Below, in pieces: positions 1 through 11,620 of a DNA stretch of 64,000 bases; position 1 is the stretch's first letter, and every line of letters begins with the position of its first letter. The notes under the pieces are model-generated. The model made no database searches, had not been told where the DNA came from, and saw only the letters and a list, made by a program, of their open reading frames with translations. Position numbers and translations under genes: made by a program. The stretch is taken from the NCBI GenBank assembly GCA_029204225.1, contig CM055098.1:54095942-54159941 (forward strand), written 5' to 3'. The stretch comes from Diphasiastrum complanatum (Eukaryota; Streptophyta; Lycopodiopsida; Lycopodiales; Lycopodiaceae).

Positions 1-186
1 TTTGAAGCAACAGGTTAAGGGGCAATGGCATAATGTTTTGAAAATCTTCTGCATCGCAGCTTAAGTCATTTCTTTGTTATTTTCGAAAAATATCGATATC
101 CTCAAGTTAATCTTTCAACTAGGAGTCATATACCCATAGTTATTCAGATAATGCAACGCTATTCTGTTTGTTCGGAGTTCATCTAG

Positions 187-1185
187 GGCGATCCTTTGGA
201 GTGGGTAAGCTCACACCGGTACCATCACCAACACTGTGATACCCCAATGGACCCGCACACACCATATGAAGGGTTTTGGCACAGTCATATGGGTTGGCTG
301 CTTGATGACCAGTCAACAATGGAAAGGGTATTCTTCCTTTATTTTTCGTTACTTACATGTCACAGCAGTTGGCCTTTCCAATCTAATAACATATACTCTG
401 ATCGTAGCAGATCAGTTTTGAACACAATGGTTAACTTCCTTGCATGCATGACTCAGAAAGATTATTAGTATGTTTTGATTTCGAATTTATCTAATTGTGG
501 CATATTTCAGGTTGGTGCTAGGAGCAATATAGGTGACCTGGAGAAAGATGACTTTTATAAGTTTATTGAAAAGACATATATTCTTCATCCCATTCTTTCA
601 GCAGCTGCTTTGTATGCATTGGGTGGTTTTCCCTACATTGTGTGGGGTGTGGTGAGTGTCCTATATCAGCTAGATTGACTTTAAAAACTTCACAAACTTC
701 CTCTTGAACATTTTTGACAATGTTTATGCCCAAAGGTTTGGGTATGTTCACCTTTTTTAATGAGTACTGATTGTCCTACATTGTGTTGAATCCCTTTTGC
801 AGGCTGTACGAGCAGTTTGGGTCTACCATATAACATGGGCGGTGAATTCTGCATCTCATGTTTGGGGAACTCAAAGATGGAAAACGGGAGACCTGTCTCG
901 GAACAACTGGTATTTTCTGCTTGAAAACTTTCAAACGTTCTTTGTAAAGCTTGTTTGTGTAATTTTTGGCATCAAATTCTCTCACATGTGCTTATCAGTC
1001 AGTCATCAATTATAAGCATATTTTATTTCATGCAAGATAATCGTAAGAGCTCCCAAGTGTTTCTTCAGTTTTTATGCAGACAAACAACTTTCACATCCTA
1101 GTCATATGAAGAAGCGACCATCTGGAAATTCCACATTGCTGTTAATTCAACAATTGCAAGTAGAACAAGTTGGTGTGTGTGTGTG

Positions 1186-1256
<71 letters not shown>

Positions 1257-4200
1257 AAGAAAGAGAGAAAGAAAGATCTTTATAATAGGTGCATAGGACT
1301 AATAAAAGGTCTTAAGACCTCCAGGGTGGAGTGTCTCCTGAACATGGCCAAGGCCCTTGGCCTCTTGGTGATGAATCTCACCAAGGACTGTCACCTTCGC
1401 GATCCATGGTATCTTGGCTACATCGGGAGAATCTGCTTTTTCTGAAAAAAAATTGGCATTTTTTTAGCATTTTTTTGGGGTATTTTGGGGGCTGGGACAA
1501 AAAACAAATTAATTAATCAATTAATTAAATATTCAGTGCGGTTCACCACGGTTCTGGGCAAAATTTTTAAAGAACCGTACGGTGGGTGAGTGGAAGGCAA
1601 CTAGGGGGCGTGATGCGGTGGCCTTTCGTTGTGTCACTGTGATTGCATCTCGATCTCCTAAAATAGACAATTCAATTTGTTGCCTGGTGAACCACTGGAC
1701 TATTGTGAGTTGTGACCACTGACTAGTCTGTGAGTTAAAAAGGACGTTCGTCGTTTTCAAGCAACTAGTCATTCTTATTTCTGTCAACATTGAAACGTAA
1801 GATGACGAAATTTAAAAATCAATAGTCAAATTTCAAAAAATGAAATGTTTAATGTTCAACCTTCAACCTTGAACCATCAATTGTCAACATGACACGTACA
1901 TGCTCACTACGGAGTGGTCACTGAACATTCAAGTTTCGAACATTTAATAATGAACTGAACTTTGAAGTCTGAGAGTTGAGTGTTTACCTCTCACTCTGGG
2001 CCCCAACCTGCTGGTCCGGTGTAGCAAGAGTGAGTATCTTGTCAGGAGCATGCATGCAAGGGGCAATCTTGTACCCCCCTCAAACGTAATAAATGTGCCT
2101 TGATGTGTGTGGGCCCACCCATGTAACTGAGGTGGCAGTATCTGCAAGTCCATCTCTTGGTGCCTGATGTGCCATAGGCCACAGCGATGGTAACGTGATC
2201 GCACAAGGGATCCCTATCCGTCGGCATGGTTTGGTTGAGTAGGTTTGTCCACCATCCGATTCCCTTTGGTTCTACGTGTTCAACATCCTAGTCTTTGATC
2301 CCTAGTGGAGGTCTTGAAAGTGGTATTAAAACCCGAGACAACGAACCCGTGGCAGGCTGTTTGAGGCTCGGGAAGGAGATAAAGGGGGGGGAAGACGGGA
2401 CTTAATTCAAGTTGTTTTTATTGAGTTTTCTCTTGGTTCTAGATATGACCTTCACAAGCATATTGGGCTTCATTTTTTTCCAATGCAGTTGAATAATAAG
2501 ATTATATAAATTGTAATGGGTTAATTATTTGCAGTTTGAGTTGCTCTTTGTTGAATTTCGTAGTTTGCTGATAGTGAGTTATGCAAGCAAGTAAATTCAT
2601 AAAAAAGTTATTTTTTATGAAAATTGCTGTGCCATTTTCGTGCATTAACTCAAGCAAACTAGCTAAATTCTCTCTTGTCAAGGGCGGACCGATCATTATA
2701 AACCACTTGACATGTTACTTCAAGCGGTTATGGAACTCCATATAAGTAATAAGCAACAGGTCTTTCTGATGCAATATTGTTTCTAGAGCTAGCGGTCTTG
2801 TTTTCTCCCAACCTTTGCTGCATAGACTATGATCAAGAATGCCTCTCTAGGTTCACCTAAGCACAATCCTCAAGCACCCCTTATCCCTAACCCTTCTTAA
2901 TGTCGACACATGGCCAATTCCATGCACAATTGTGTCGTATATACATTGGACCAAGTGTCCCGGTGAGCATGTAACACGTGCCATGTTTGACCGGTCAACC
3001 CTAACATGTGTCACTCATTCATTGGACCAAGTGTCCCAGTGAGCATATGGCAAATGTCTCGTTGATTGGTCAACTCATACTTTTTAGGAGGTCAATCCAG
3101 CCACTCATTATTAATGACCCAGTACCCTACACCAAAGCTCAACATACGACTCATTGGCTCAGTAGCTCTTATAACAGTTTTATTTACATTTCTTTTACAA
3201 AGGTCACCACAGGTCGGTGATTTAGCCATTTTTGTATTTAAAAAAAGTAAATATGTGCATAAAACTATGAACAATCGAGACAGGGACTAAAAGCTGTAAT
3301 ACCAGTACTAGGCACTCGAGTCCTTTGCCGTCATTGTAGGTGACCCAGTCATTAGGCCAAACATGCATTGACCAAGTCAACCTACAATCAGGTGGGTAGT
3401 GACTAGTGTTAGGTCCCAAGGACTGTCTAGGCATGGTTGGGACACGGGGGATGGCTAGACATTATGTTTGGACAGGTAGTGATGCTTAAAGGTTTGCCTA
3501 TGGATGGGAGATCATTTTTTCATAGGGTTTTAGTAGGGGCTTGGAGAGCTAGCTTCCTCACATGAACTTTCTCAACTCAACAACGCTAGCTCTGAAAGTA
3601 TCCACACCCTTGAGAATATAGTGCCCAAAGGACGTGAAACCAAGATGCTGGTAATAGGCCTATGACTAACGTCAGGCCACCCATTAGATAAAATAGAGCA
3701 ACCATATGTGGCCCATGTATGTCATATGGGGCTGAGCTCTCTCGTGATGCATGCACGCATGCTCCTCTCTCAAATGGGGAATTGCGTGTGGGGTTCTAGT
3801 TGCAACCTTCCTCATCATGTCACAGCAGATGGTGGTGTCGGCCAAGGCAAGTGCAAGGTAGCCACTGTAAAAAAATCGTCATGTAAGTCTAGTGGCTGCT
3901 TATTGGTGTCCTTTGCCACCTTGTAGGCATTGTGGTCTGTTGATATGTGCTCGCCTTGTCCTGTGTCGGTGCATGTGGTGACTGACTTTAGGGCGTGAGT
4001 GTGCTCCAGCTTGTGGTTCTCTTCAACACTTCCCATAGATGCCTAGTAGCTGCCGTTTTTGCTAAACCTGGGCCACTACGCACAATGGGCCCTCCTTCAG
4101 TTGACTCCCTTGATGGAAATGCCTCTTCGGTAGATGATGGCCTTGGTGTTGGTACTGCTAATGAACTAGGTTGTGATGGCTCTACTGCTGATGGTGAAGT

Positions 4201-7200
4201 AGGCCATATTCAAAGCACTCATGGTTGGAAGAGGGTTTAGTCAAATCAAAGGAGTTGATTTTTATCAAGAGACATTGGCGACAAATCGGAAGCTAGCTAT
4301 AAGAGATACTGAAGCATTCTTTGATGACACTACTGTGAAAACTAGAGGCCTACTCTTTGAGGGTGAGCTCTAATTGTTCATTTAAAGTTTCCCACACTTT
4401 TAGCACATGTATAAATGTCAAGGGAGGCATAAACCATTGGCCCTTATTGGTCGAACATGTAGGAGAAATGTAAAGGAAAGCAACTTCCCCAATGAGATTG
4501 CCTTTAAAAAAATGCCCTCATCATCTCTTCCATAGTCTAATTAGTGCTTTTCATCTAGCCATCTGATTCAGGATTATCAGTCGAAATAAAACTAAGAGAA
4601 GTTTCTAGCTTATGGAATACTGCTGATCAGAAGTGACCTTTGAACTCGGATCTCTATCACTAACAATGTCACTCGGTAGTCCATACAACCAGAATAATCC
4701 TTCAACAAAGATCTGGGCTAATTCAGAAGCACCAATCGACTTAATTGGTATGAAGGAGTATTCAATAGACATACCCTATGTGGCGGGCAACATTTGGGAG
4801 GTTGGCAGCCGCCGCCCTCCCCCCCCCCCCAAGCACTCTTCAGTCAAAGGTCTCAAGTGTTGTAAGTGACAACCAAATTGCCGCGAAAGTAAGCAGCTTA
4901 AGGAAATGGGCGATCCTCAGGTGTCCTTCGAGGTTTGAAGAAAGGCTGCTCCGTGATTGAACATAAGAATGTGGTATTTGCGAATATTTTTCCTGAGTAT
5001 TGGTTCTAAAAATGTCACTTAGATAACAATGTGTATATGTCTTGAGAGACTACCATTCTGTGCATGATTTGGTGTAGGAATGGACTTAGTTTGGATTGGT
5101 GGGAAGTAAAGATGATTGTAATGGCTGGTAATTGTATTATGAAATGAGAGAGGGTATGTGGGTTTTTTGTAAGGCATTTCATAAGTCCATTTAGATAATC
5201 TCAAGGTCAGATGAAAAGTTAGTTAGGGGAGTTGATCATGGTGAGGGCTGTAGAGCCAGTTTTGGTCATCTTGGCATAATGGATGGGCAAAGGTCTTTAA
5301 GCCCTTTTCTTGGCATGTACATGTGTAATGGATATAATGGACATAATGCCACATGACATCTATCTTCTGATTGAGATGGTTGTTTCGCATTTCATTTTCT
5401 TAATGCTTTGTTTGTGTCTTTTATGCTTATTTGATAGTTGGTACGATCAATCATCCCTCTGTATGTACTCGGATTCACAATAATGCCAATAAATGCACCT
5501 TAAATCCCTATACCCTAAACCTTAGAGTTAGAAAACAAGGGCCTTTTGCACATCTACCTATGCCAAAAGAAACTTGGAAATTTGCAATCAGCCTTTCCCT
5601 AGCAACCCTACAGCCAGTCCTAGCAAGAAGATTCTCTCAAAATGATGCACTATAACATCCAAACGAAGCAATTTTTTTTTTTTGAAAAGAAGTCTCAAAA
5701 AGGTATTCTGCTTTCATCTTCATACACTTACTTTTTCCATTTGCCATGTGTTACAATCACCTTCTGGAGATCACTACCTTCACATAGAGTGCTCACACAT
5801 CCATTTTGGCCTTCAAACAAAGCAAAGAACAGAATGGTGAATAAGTCTCAAAAGCAGCAATAAGACATTCTGGTTACATTGCGGCAGATTGCGAAAAGCA
5901 GTTTTTTGGTAAAGATTGGCAACAATAAGCACTTGGTTTTATGCAAGCGAACAAGGACCTACGCTTCTCCAAGTGACGATCAAGAATGTTAATGCCAATG
6001 TGGAGCGGTATCATTCAATATGGATTGCAGTGGGTCTTGCAACACATTAGGGGTGGGATGATGTTGGTTGATTCTGACGAATCCCCAAGATACTCGGCCA
6101 GAGCTACCCACGAGCACCTCTCACCTTAGATCGAGGAGGTCTCTGAGAAGACGAGATGAACAAAGACTGAGAGCCGAGTATGAGAGCCGATGAATACTAG
6201 TTAATACTGTCGAGTAGAAACTGTGTAAGCCTCATGGTGAATCCCGAAAGATGGAATGACCATGTAGGAACTAGTATTTCGAGGCAAAGTAATGAATGCA
6301 AGTAGACCCCTCTTAAAGAAGGTAGAGTGAGCCAGCTTTTGATGGTGACCTCTAGTGGAGAGCATAATTCCACTTGTAATTTGTGAAATGTGGAAATGCC
6401 AATAGGATGCCACCTAAGGAGCTCTCTTGTTTATTTAAGAGACTCGCCCTTTGCAGAAGGGAGCTTTTTTGTGTAATGCATCTACTGCATGTCCAAATGA
6501 GAAGAGCCTCCACGAGTTTGATGCATCCTTGAGCTCCTTGATCATGCTCGTTTCTTGAGTGATGCATGTATGATCTTGCCCTTCCATTCCCTTTGTGTGT
6601 GGTTGTGGAACTTAGCGGTGGATTAGTTTTCTTGCTTTTCTAGTTATGGATTAGATTTTCTTTTTTGCTTGTGGATTAAAGTAGGTTTCAACATTCAGGT
6701 AACTATAGAGGCTAGAAATGTGGTATAAATCTTGCAGATTCTTGACATTCTAGTGCTTGATGTTTTTGGGATGTCCAAGAATCAAGAAATGAGTGTTTCT
6801 TGATTCTTGGATTTCTAAAAAGCTGTTAGATTAGTTTCTTGTTTCAGTTCTGTGGATTGATATATGTGTAGAATAGTTTTAAGATCTGATTGAAACTCGT
6901 TTTTGCAGCATTAAAGTAGGATTTCATGACATTTCAACCATTCTACACGTTGATTTCTTGGTTGAATGCATGATCTGCATGTTTGATTTGAAGCATGTGA
7001 TTCGAGTGCAAGAGTGTCCTCTGACAGGCAGGACATTTACTACAATGTAGATCTGTCCCTTCTACCTGATCTGGGCATTGAAACAAGAAAGCTATAAACC
7101 AAGAAGTGCCCAAGACGCCTGATAATAGGCAGAACAGTTCTGAAACAAAGAAAAAGCAAAGAACCAGCCAACTGATTCTCTAGAGCAGGGAATCTGTAAA

Positions 7201-8656
7201 CATTCACGTTTTGCACGTAACATTTGTTTACATACCTTTGCAGTTCCTTGAAGATCACCAATCATTCTAGGATGTCTCTAAAACTTACAATTTAGGTTCT
7301 GCAGGTTAGTGCTAGTCCCCATTTCAAGCGCTCAAAGGTTCAACTTTTATTTCTGTTCTTTGTACCTATAAAGATTTCACATTTCGGCTCCAGACATGGT
7401 TTATTCTGCAATGGCATGAGGCATATGTTTGTTAAATTGTAGAAGTATATGCCTGCTACTCAACACACAAATTCCCTTAGAATCGTATTTTGAGCTATTT
7501 GTGATGGCCCATATGCTGCTGATCATCATGTACATTCTGAAAATGATGCCTACAACAAGCTATGCTGCCCAGTCTAGAAGGTGAGACTGGAATGATGTAA
7601 GAGGAGGTAGGGAATACGCCACTCTTTTTCTTTCGTAACTGGAAGGAAAATCTCATCACTTTGAATGTCTGAAAAGGCTTGCTTGCTTGGTCTTCTGGAT
7701 ATTCTTGAGTGGCACCATTCAATGCCTTTGGTGCCACTGTTCCTTTAAAGAGGAATCAACAAAACTACTATTGGTGAATTTTGTAAATAATGATTTATTT
7801 TCTGATAGTTCAAGTCAATTGCTTCATTTGGAATATTTCTGAGGACCCAATAATACTAGCAGCAGCAGAATGTGCTTCTTGGAGCCAGTATGCTGATTCT
7901 TCATTTCGTACAGAAAAGTGATATGCTGGAAGATTGAAGAGTTCCCTTTGTACAATAGTCTGATTTTTTTTCCACTACTGCTGTCCTGAACCTTTTCAGA
8001 ACAGTTTTTAACGAAGCAATTTGGACCCAAGCCATATAATGAGCGAGCAAGTATGAATCTGTTCACAGTATTTGCATCTCATTTTCCACGTCATTGCCAA
8101 ATAGATAAATGTTTCAGTCAGGTTTTGCTAAGGACATAGAGCTTGCATTCGAAAGGTTAAGGTGAATTGAGGACATTAAGATCTTGAATTGTGCACTGAC
8201 TTGGCATTGCTTTTTATTGTTTTATAGAAAGTTGAATTTAGCTTTCAGAAGTAGAGCATCTTGTTGTCCTTTTTTTTTTGTCCTTCAAATGGAAAAGGTG
8301 TTTTTTGGTGCTTTAAGGCTTTTATTGTGTTATATGTTTAACAAGATTCATTTCTTCATAGAAAGTTCTGATGACCGACAACCATTTTGCTTGTTTGACA
8401 TTTAAATTTAGTTTTTTCTATGTTAAATCTGAAATGTGACTGCTTGACATTTAGGTGGGTTGCTCTTCTTGCGTTTGGAGAAGGTTGGCACAATAACCAT
8501 CATGCTTTTGAATACTCTGCTCGGCATGGCTTAGAATGGTGGGAATTGGATCCAACATGGTACTGTGTACGTTTCCTGCAAGTATGTGGATTAGCAACTA
8601 AGGTGAAGCTTCCGCACAAAGAACACATTGCACGTCTTGCTGTCAAGGCTATCTAA
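187..8656 (+). CDS. FAD5: FAD5/ADS-type acyl-lipid desaturase, 3' part (4 exons)
   Basis: Partial gene; its 5' exons lie left of the window. Visible exons are 187-327, 511-651, 803-909 and 8455-8656, all with GT-AG borders (introns of 183, 151 and 7545 bp), ending at TAA 8654-8656. The protein keeps histidine box 2 (HRYHHQ) in the first visible exon and box 3 (HNNHH) in the last, followed by the family-typical [13 protein letters not shown] stretch. The first box must lie upstream. These boxes bind the di-iron centre of membrane fatty-acyl desaturases. The family introduces a cis double bond into acyl chains on plastid or ER lipids; FAD5 makes 16:1 delta-7 on [15 protein letters not shown] and VYHITW resemble the plastidial FAD5 branch, but FAD5 and other ADS members cannot be firmly separated without the N-terminal transit peptide. 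All visible frames are intact, so it looks functional. Confidence 0.93.
1172..1253. repeat. Compound microsatellite (GT)n(CT)n(TA)n
   Basis: A run of GT (1172-1186) passes into CT (1187-1212) and then TA (to about 1253), inside the large desaturase intron. Confidence 0.95.
2944..3095. repeat. 76-bp partial tandem duplication
   Basis: The string CATTGGACCAAGTGTCCC recurs at 2944 and 3020. The following bases are diverged but alignable, including GTGAGCAT and a GGTCAAC near each unit end. It lies within the desaturase intron. Confidence 0.7.
4500..4790 (-). mobile_element. Ty3/gypsy integrase remnant (fossil)
   Basis: On the minus strand the stretch reads like the Ty3/gypsy integrase core: an IPIKS-like start, then [13 protein letters not shown] (the family's HGxPxxIVSDRD signature), and further on a diverged copy of the HPQTDGQTE region. 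The fragment is short and decayed, has no LTRs attached and lies antisense to the host gene, within its long intron. Confidence 0.85.
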
Positions 8657-9410
8657 AATCATGTTGTGTAGTGGAAATGATTTACGTTATTGAAGGACAG
8701 CGCAGTCTGAAAAGTAGTAGATTCTTGCTACGTTGCTGGAGAATTGTGGTCAAGCCTGATAGAAAACAAGCACAGTTCACGTCATTTAAGGAAAGTGCAG
8801 TATGAAAAGCAGTAGATTCTTTGTACGTTGTTGGAGAATGAAGGTCAAGTCGGAGACCAAACAAGCTTGTGCTATATCAAAGCTTAAGCAATTTTGTGCA
8901 CCGCAATCGGTTGTGCCACAAGCAGCTGAGCTTGTTATGATCATTCATGTTATAGAGATCTAAAAACAACGAGGATGTGTGTGTTTCTCTTTGGAATATA
9001 ATAACAAAGCCATATGTGTTTTTTGTTCTCCTTGCCTTACTTGTCAATTAGAATTGCAGGAACGTCAACTCCATATCCACTGCATGAGTTAACTGCTCAT
9101 TGCTGTTTCTTTAGAAGGATAGCTCTGATTAATTGTCCCAATTAATCATGTTGGTTTCTTCTTAGTAAGTTTTTGTTTAGGTTTCATACTTTCGTAGAAA
9201 TTAAAACGCAGCACCTTAATCACATGCAGCTTCTTGACCCAGCTGTTAGGAACCCATTCACAAATATGACGTCTGATAAAGAATCATATAACAATGGTCA
9301 AAGAGTAATCCTATACTGTCAACAATACAATGATGGCAGGTACTTCCACGAGGGAACACTGCTAGCATCTCTTATACAGATACTAAGAAGCATCATAATC
9401 ATAAACTATA
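8657..9410 (+). other. 3' UTR of desaturase and downstream intergenic DNA
   Basis: AT-rich sequence after the desaturase stop codon. It begins with a 95-bp tandem duplication that probably lies in the 3' UTR. I see no gene; an open frame over 9173-9496 runs through a retroposon insertion and is not supported. Confidence 0.6.
8678..8866 (+). repeat. 95-bp tandem duplication in the desaturase 3' UTR
   Basis: Two adjacent units share GAAAAG(T/C)AGTAGATTCTT, TACGTTG(C/T)TGGAGAAT and a terminal AAACAAGC. The shared anchors lie at 8709 and 8804, giving a 95-bp period. The first unit begins about 22 bp after the stop codon. Confidence 0.85.
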
Positions 9411-9426
9411 TAATGACTAGTGAATG

Positions 9427-9511
9427 CTTCTTGGTTTCCAAGGGGAGGCTCGAACCTGGGACCAAAGAAACTTTGGATGCCAAGCTAACCAGTTGAGCCA
9501 ACCTCATTGGG
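9427..9511 (-). mobile_element. 85-bp tRNA-like retroposon (SINE-like), copy 1, with 16-bp TSD
   Basis: The minus strand carries an A-box-like TTGGCTCAACTGGTTAG and a B-box GGTTCGAGCC, as in an internal RNA polymerase III promoter. It is flanked by perfect 16-bp direct repeats TAATGACTAGTGAATG at 9411-9426 and 9512-9527. The unit ends with GGAAACCAAGAAG. There is no SINE body or A-tail beyond the tRNA-like part. A second copy is at 44212-44297. Confidence 0.88.
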
Positions 9512-9592
9512 TAATGACTAGTGAATGACTCTACATAAGGATCAAAGGATGCTATTGGATCACTTGCTGGATTCTAAGAAGACTTCAATCAT

Positions 9593-9855
9593 AATATATA
9601 TATATATATCTAAGGAAGCGGATGGCGGGCGCGTCCGCGCCCGGACGTGTCCGATTTTTTTTTTTTTAAAATCCGGACCCCTGGACGCGCGTCCGGGGGC
9701 ATCGGGACCCCGGACGCATCCGTTTTTTTATTTTTCAAAAAAAAAATTAAAAAAAAAAATAGACGCTTCCGACCCCGCGTCCGGGTCCGGACGCAGACGC
9801 GGACGCGGGCAAAACGGCCCGGACCCTCATGTCTGATATATATATATATATCCAG
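9593..9855. repeat. GC-rich imperfect inverted repeat bounded by (TA)n
   Basis: A block of repeated CCGGACGCG-like motifs, very CpG-rich against AT-rich surroundings, is bounded by short (TA)n tracts (about 9593-9610 and 9836-9852). Its two halves are roughly inverted copies around a central T/A homopolymer stretch near 9720-9765. The overlapping open frames reflect the repeat and are not genes. Confidence 0.7.
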
Positions 9856-9859
9856 CGGT

Positions 9860-9910
9860 ACCAGGATCCGCAGATCCCGGTACCGCGGATCCATACTGAT
9901 CCGCGGTACC
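9860..9910. repeat. GGATCC/GGTACC palindrome cluster
   Basis: Within 50 bp there are several CGGTACC and GGATCCGC(A/G) elements, partly as inverted copies. The cluster is followed by an A/T-homopolymer stretch to about 9972. Confidence 0.6.
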
Positions 9911-9974
9911 ATAATATATAATATTTTTTTAAAAATATTTTTTTTAAAAATTTTAAAAAAATAAAATAAAATTG

Positions 9975-10512
9975 AGTGGGCAATATGGGTATCAGCTTGA
10001 AGCTGTTGACGAGAGCAGTGCATTTATGCAAGTTGCCGGTTTTGACGAGAGCGAACAACCAAAGGACCAAGGGGATGCAAAACACCAAATTGTGTGTTTT
10101 CGCTCAGGGAGTCAGAAGGCCAAATCATGAAGAGGTCGTACCGTCGGGGTTTAGGGTTTAGGGGGCTCTGCCCCCCAAACCCCCCATCGGGGCGCCCCCC
10201 GGACCCCCCGTTTCTCGTGGGGATACCGCCCCCCGAACCCCCCAAGACTTGCTGCTATATAGAAACTGTAATCTAGCCATCTCATAACCATCATGGTCTC
10301 ACAGTAGACCCTATACTAACAACCATGCTCAATAATGGCTTCTCCTCATAACGGGGGCCTTACAGATCTGAGCTCACGGTTAACTAGTGACTACTAAACT
10401 GAGAGGTGCATTATTTAGTTGTCTAACACATTTTGTAGCTGAAAGCAACGGCAACCTGCATAAATGCACTGCTCTCGTCAAGAGCTTCAAGTTGATACCC
10501 ATATTGCCCACT
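9975..10512. mobile_element. MITE-like element with 64-bp terminal inverted repeats
   Basis: The arms at 9975-10038 and 10449-10512 are inverted copies, 61 of 64 positions identical by eye. They start AGTGGGCAATATGGG and end GTTGCCG. The interior of about 410 bp holds a G/C-tract island (10140-10250) and no recognisable coding region. I could not define a target-site duplication because both flanks are A/T homopolymer. It could be a MITE or a foldback repeat. Confidence 0.75.
10140..10250. repeat. C-tract island with telomere-like GGGTTTAGGG
   Basis: Two overlapping TTTAGGG-type units run into GGGGGCTCTGCCCCCC and then successive runs of four to six C (CCCCCC, CGCCCCCCGG, CCCCCCG). The minus strand has G-quadruplex potential. 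It lies inside the inverted-repeat element. Confidence 0.7.
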
Positions 10513-11620
10513 AAATTTAAAAAGGGTTTGTGCCCTGCAAATATGCTAGTTGGCCCAGGTTACTTAAACTCTCTTTGTATATACTTCTCTCAATCAATGA
10601 AACATGACCCTCAATGTGGCAATAATTGGAAGAGATTGTACATAACTGCTGAACTAAATAAAAGTTGCATCATGCATTGGAATCTTGCTTCGAACAAATA
10701 CATACTAGGGCAGCCTAACGATTCATGAATGAGACATAGGCACAAATATTATGCGGAGAAGACTGTGAGCAAGAAAAGATTTTATTTTTGTATTTTACAT
10801 TGCCAAAATTTTGTCATCCTACATGGCAATCCTTATAGGGCCCTTTTCACGACCAAATTTTCTCTAATGTGAAGGGAATACTTGAGCTTGAACTGTGAAC
10901 TCTACATGTGAAGGAATTGTTAGTTACACGTGCTTAATCTATATGATTTTGATCTTTAGTTCTGGAACTCTTACAACAATTTGAATGAAGTTTGATTCCT
11001 TATGCACATGTCTATGTTGAATAAACTAATCCGAATTAGTGGAATAATTAGAAGAACCGTAATGATCATGTACCCCTTACGCACGTACATGTGGAGAAAT
11101 AGAATGGCTACCCTATCTAATACATCTTCTATTTGTGGTGCATGACGTGTATCTGCATTAACAAGACATAGGTAACATCATGTGAACATGTAAGCTCTGT
11201 CTCTCTATTTTTGATGTAGTTGTACCAAACTATGCCCTACGATGTAGAACTAAACAAAAGGAACGACTTGAATAACATTATAATGAGCATAAGCAAGATT
11301 AATTATGTAGTTGCATCAACTAACATGTCGAGCATAAGAGTAGTCGTGCTGAGGTAAGTGGTGTGGTGATGGAAGTTGATCTTCGTATAGGTTGGATTGT
11401 GGCTGTAATGTAGACATGACTAGATAGGATCAAATGTGCCGTTCTTAGAGTGAACTAGACAACAATAGGATTCACAAAGTAAGAAGATTCACAAATAATA
11501 ATGCATGTCCAAAAGCCAGTGTGAAAGTCTCTAATTTGACTCTTGGGAATTGGCAAACTTAATCCCAGGGATATTGTAGTCTTGTTCCATGCTATGCATG
11601 ACGCTACTCAAAAATCAGCA
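10513..11620. other. No gene seen; possibly upstream part of a Copia copy
   Basis: AT-rich sequence without coding character. It precedes the leader and gag of a Copia copy and may contain its LTR, but I found no second LTR in the window to define one. Confidence 0.4.

Larger units (their letters stand above)
910..8454 (+). other. 7.5-kb last intron of the desaturase gene
   Basis: The donor is at 910-911 and the acceptor AG at 8453-8454. The codon for Trp is split across the junction (TG|G), and the joined reading [19 protein letters not shown] matches the family without a gap. Inside are a compound microsatellite near 1.2 kb, a 76-bp partial tandem duplication near 3.0 kb and a Ty3/gypsy integrase remnant near 4.6 kb. 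I see no other recognisable gene in it; the remaining short open frames lack coding character. Confidence 0.9.

Noticed and set aside
1944-2227. Minus-strand frames within the desaturase intron
   Set aside because: Intronic, short, without domains; composition not coding-like.
9427-9511. Functional tRNA gene on the minus strand
   Set aside because: A and B boxes are present, but no convincing acceptor-stem pairing or anticodon arm could be drawn, and flanking direct repeats show a retroposed copy.
9610-10088. Several overlapping frames of 100-137 residues on both strands
   Set aside because: Arg/Gly/Pro/Lys-biased products of CpG-rich and A/T-homopolymer repeats; frames on both strands have no coding character.
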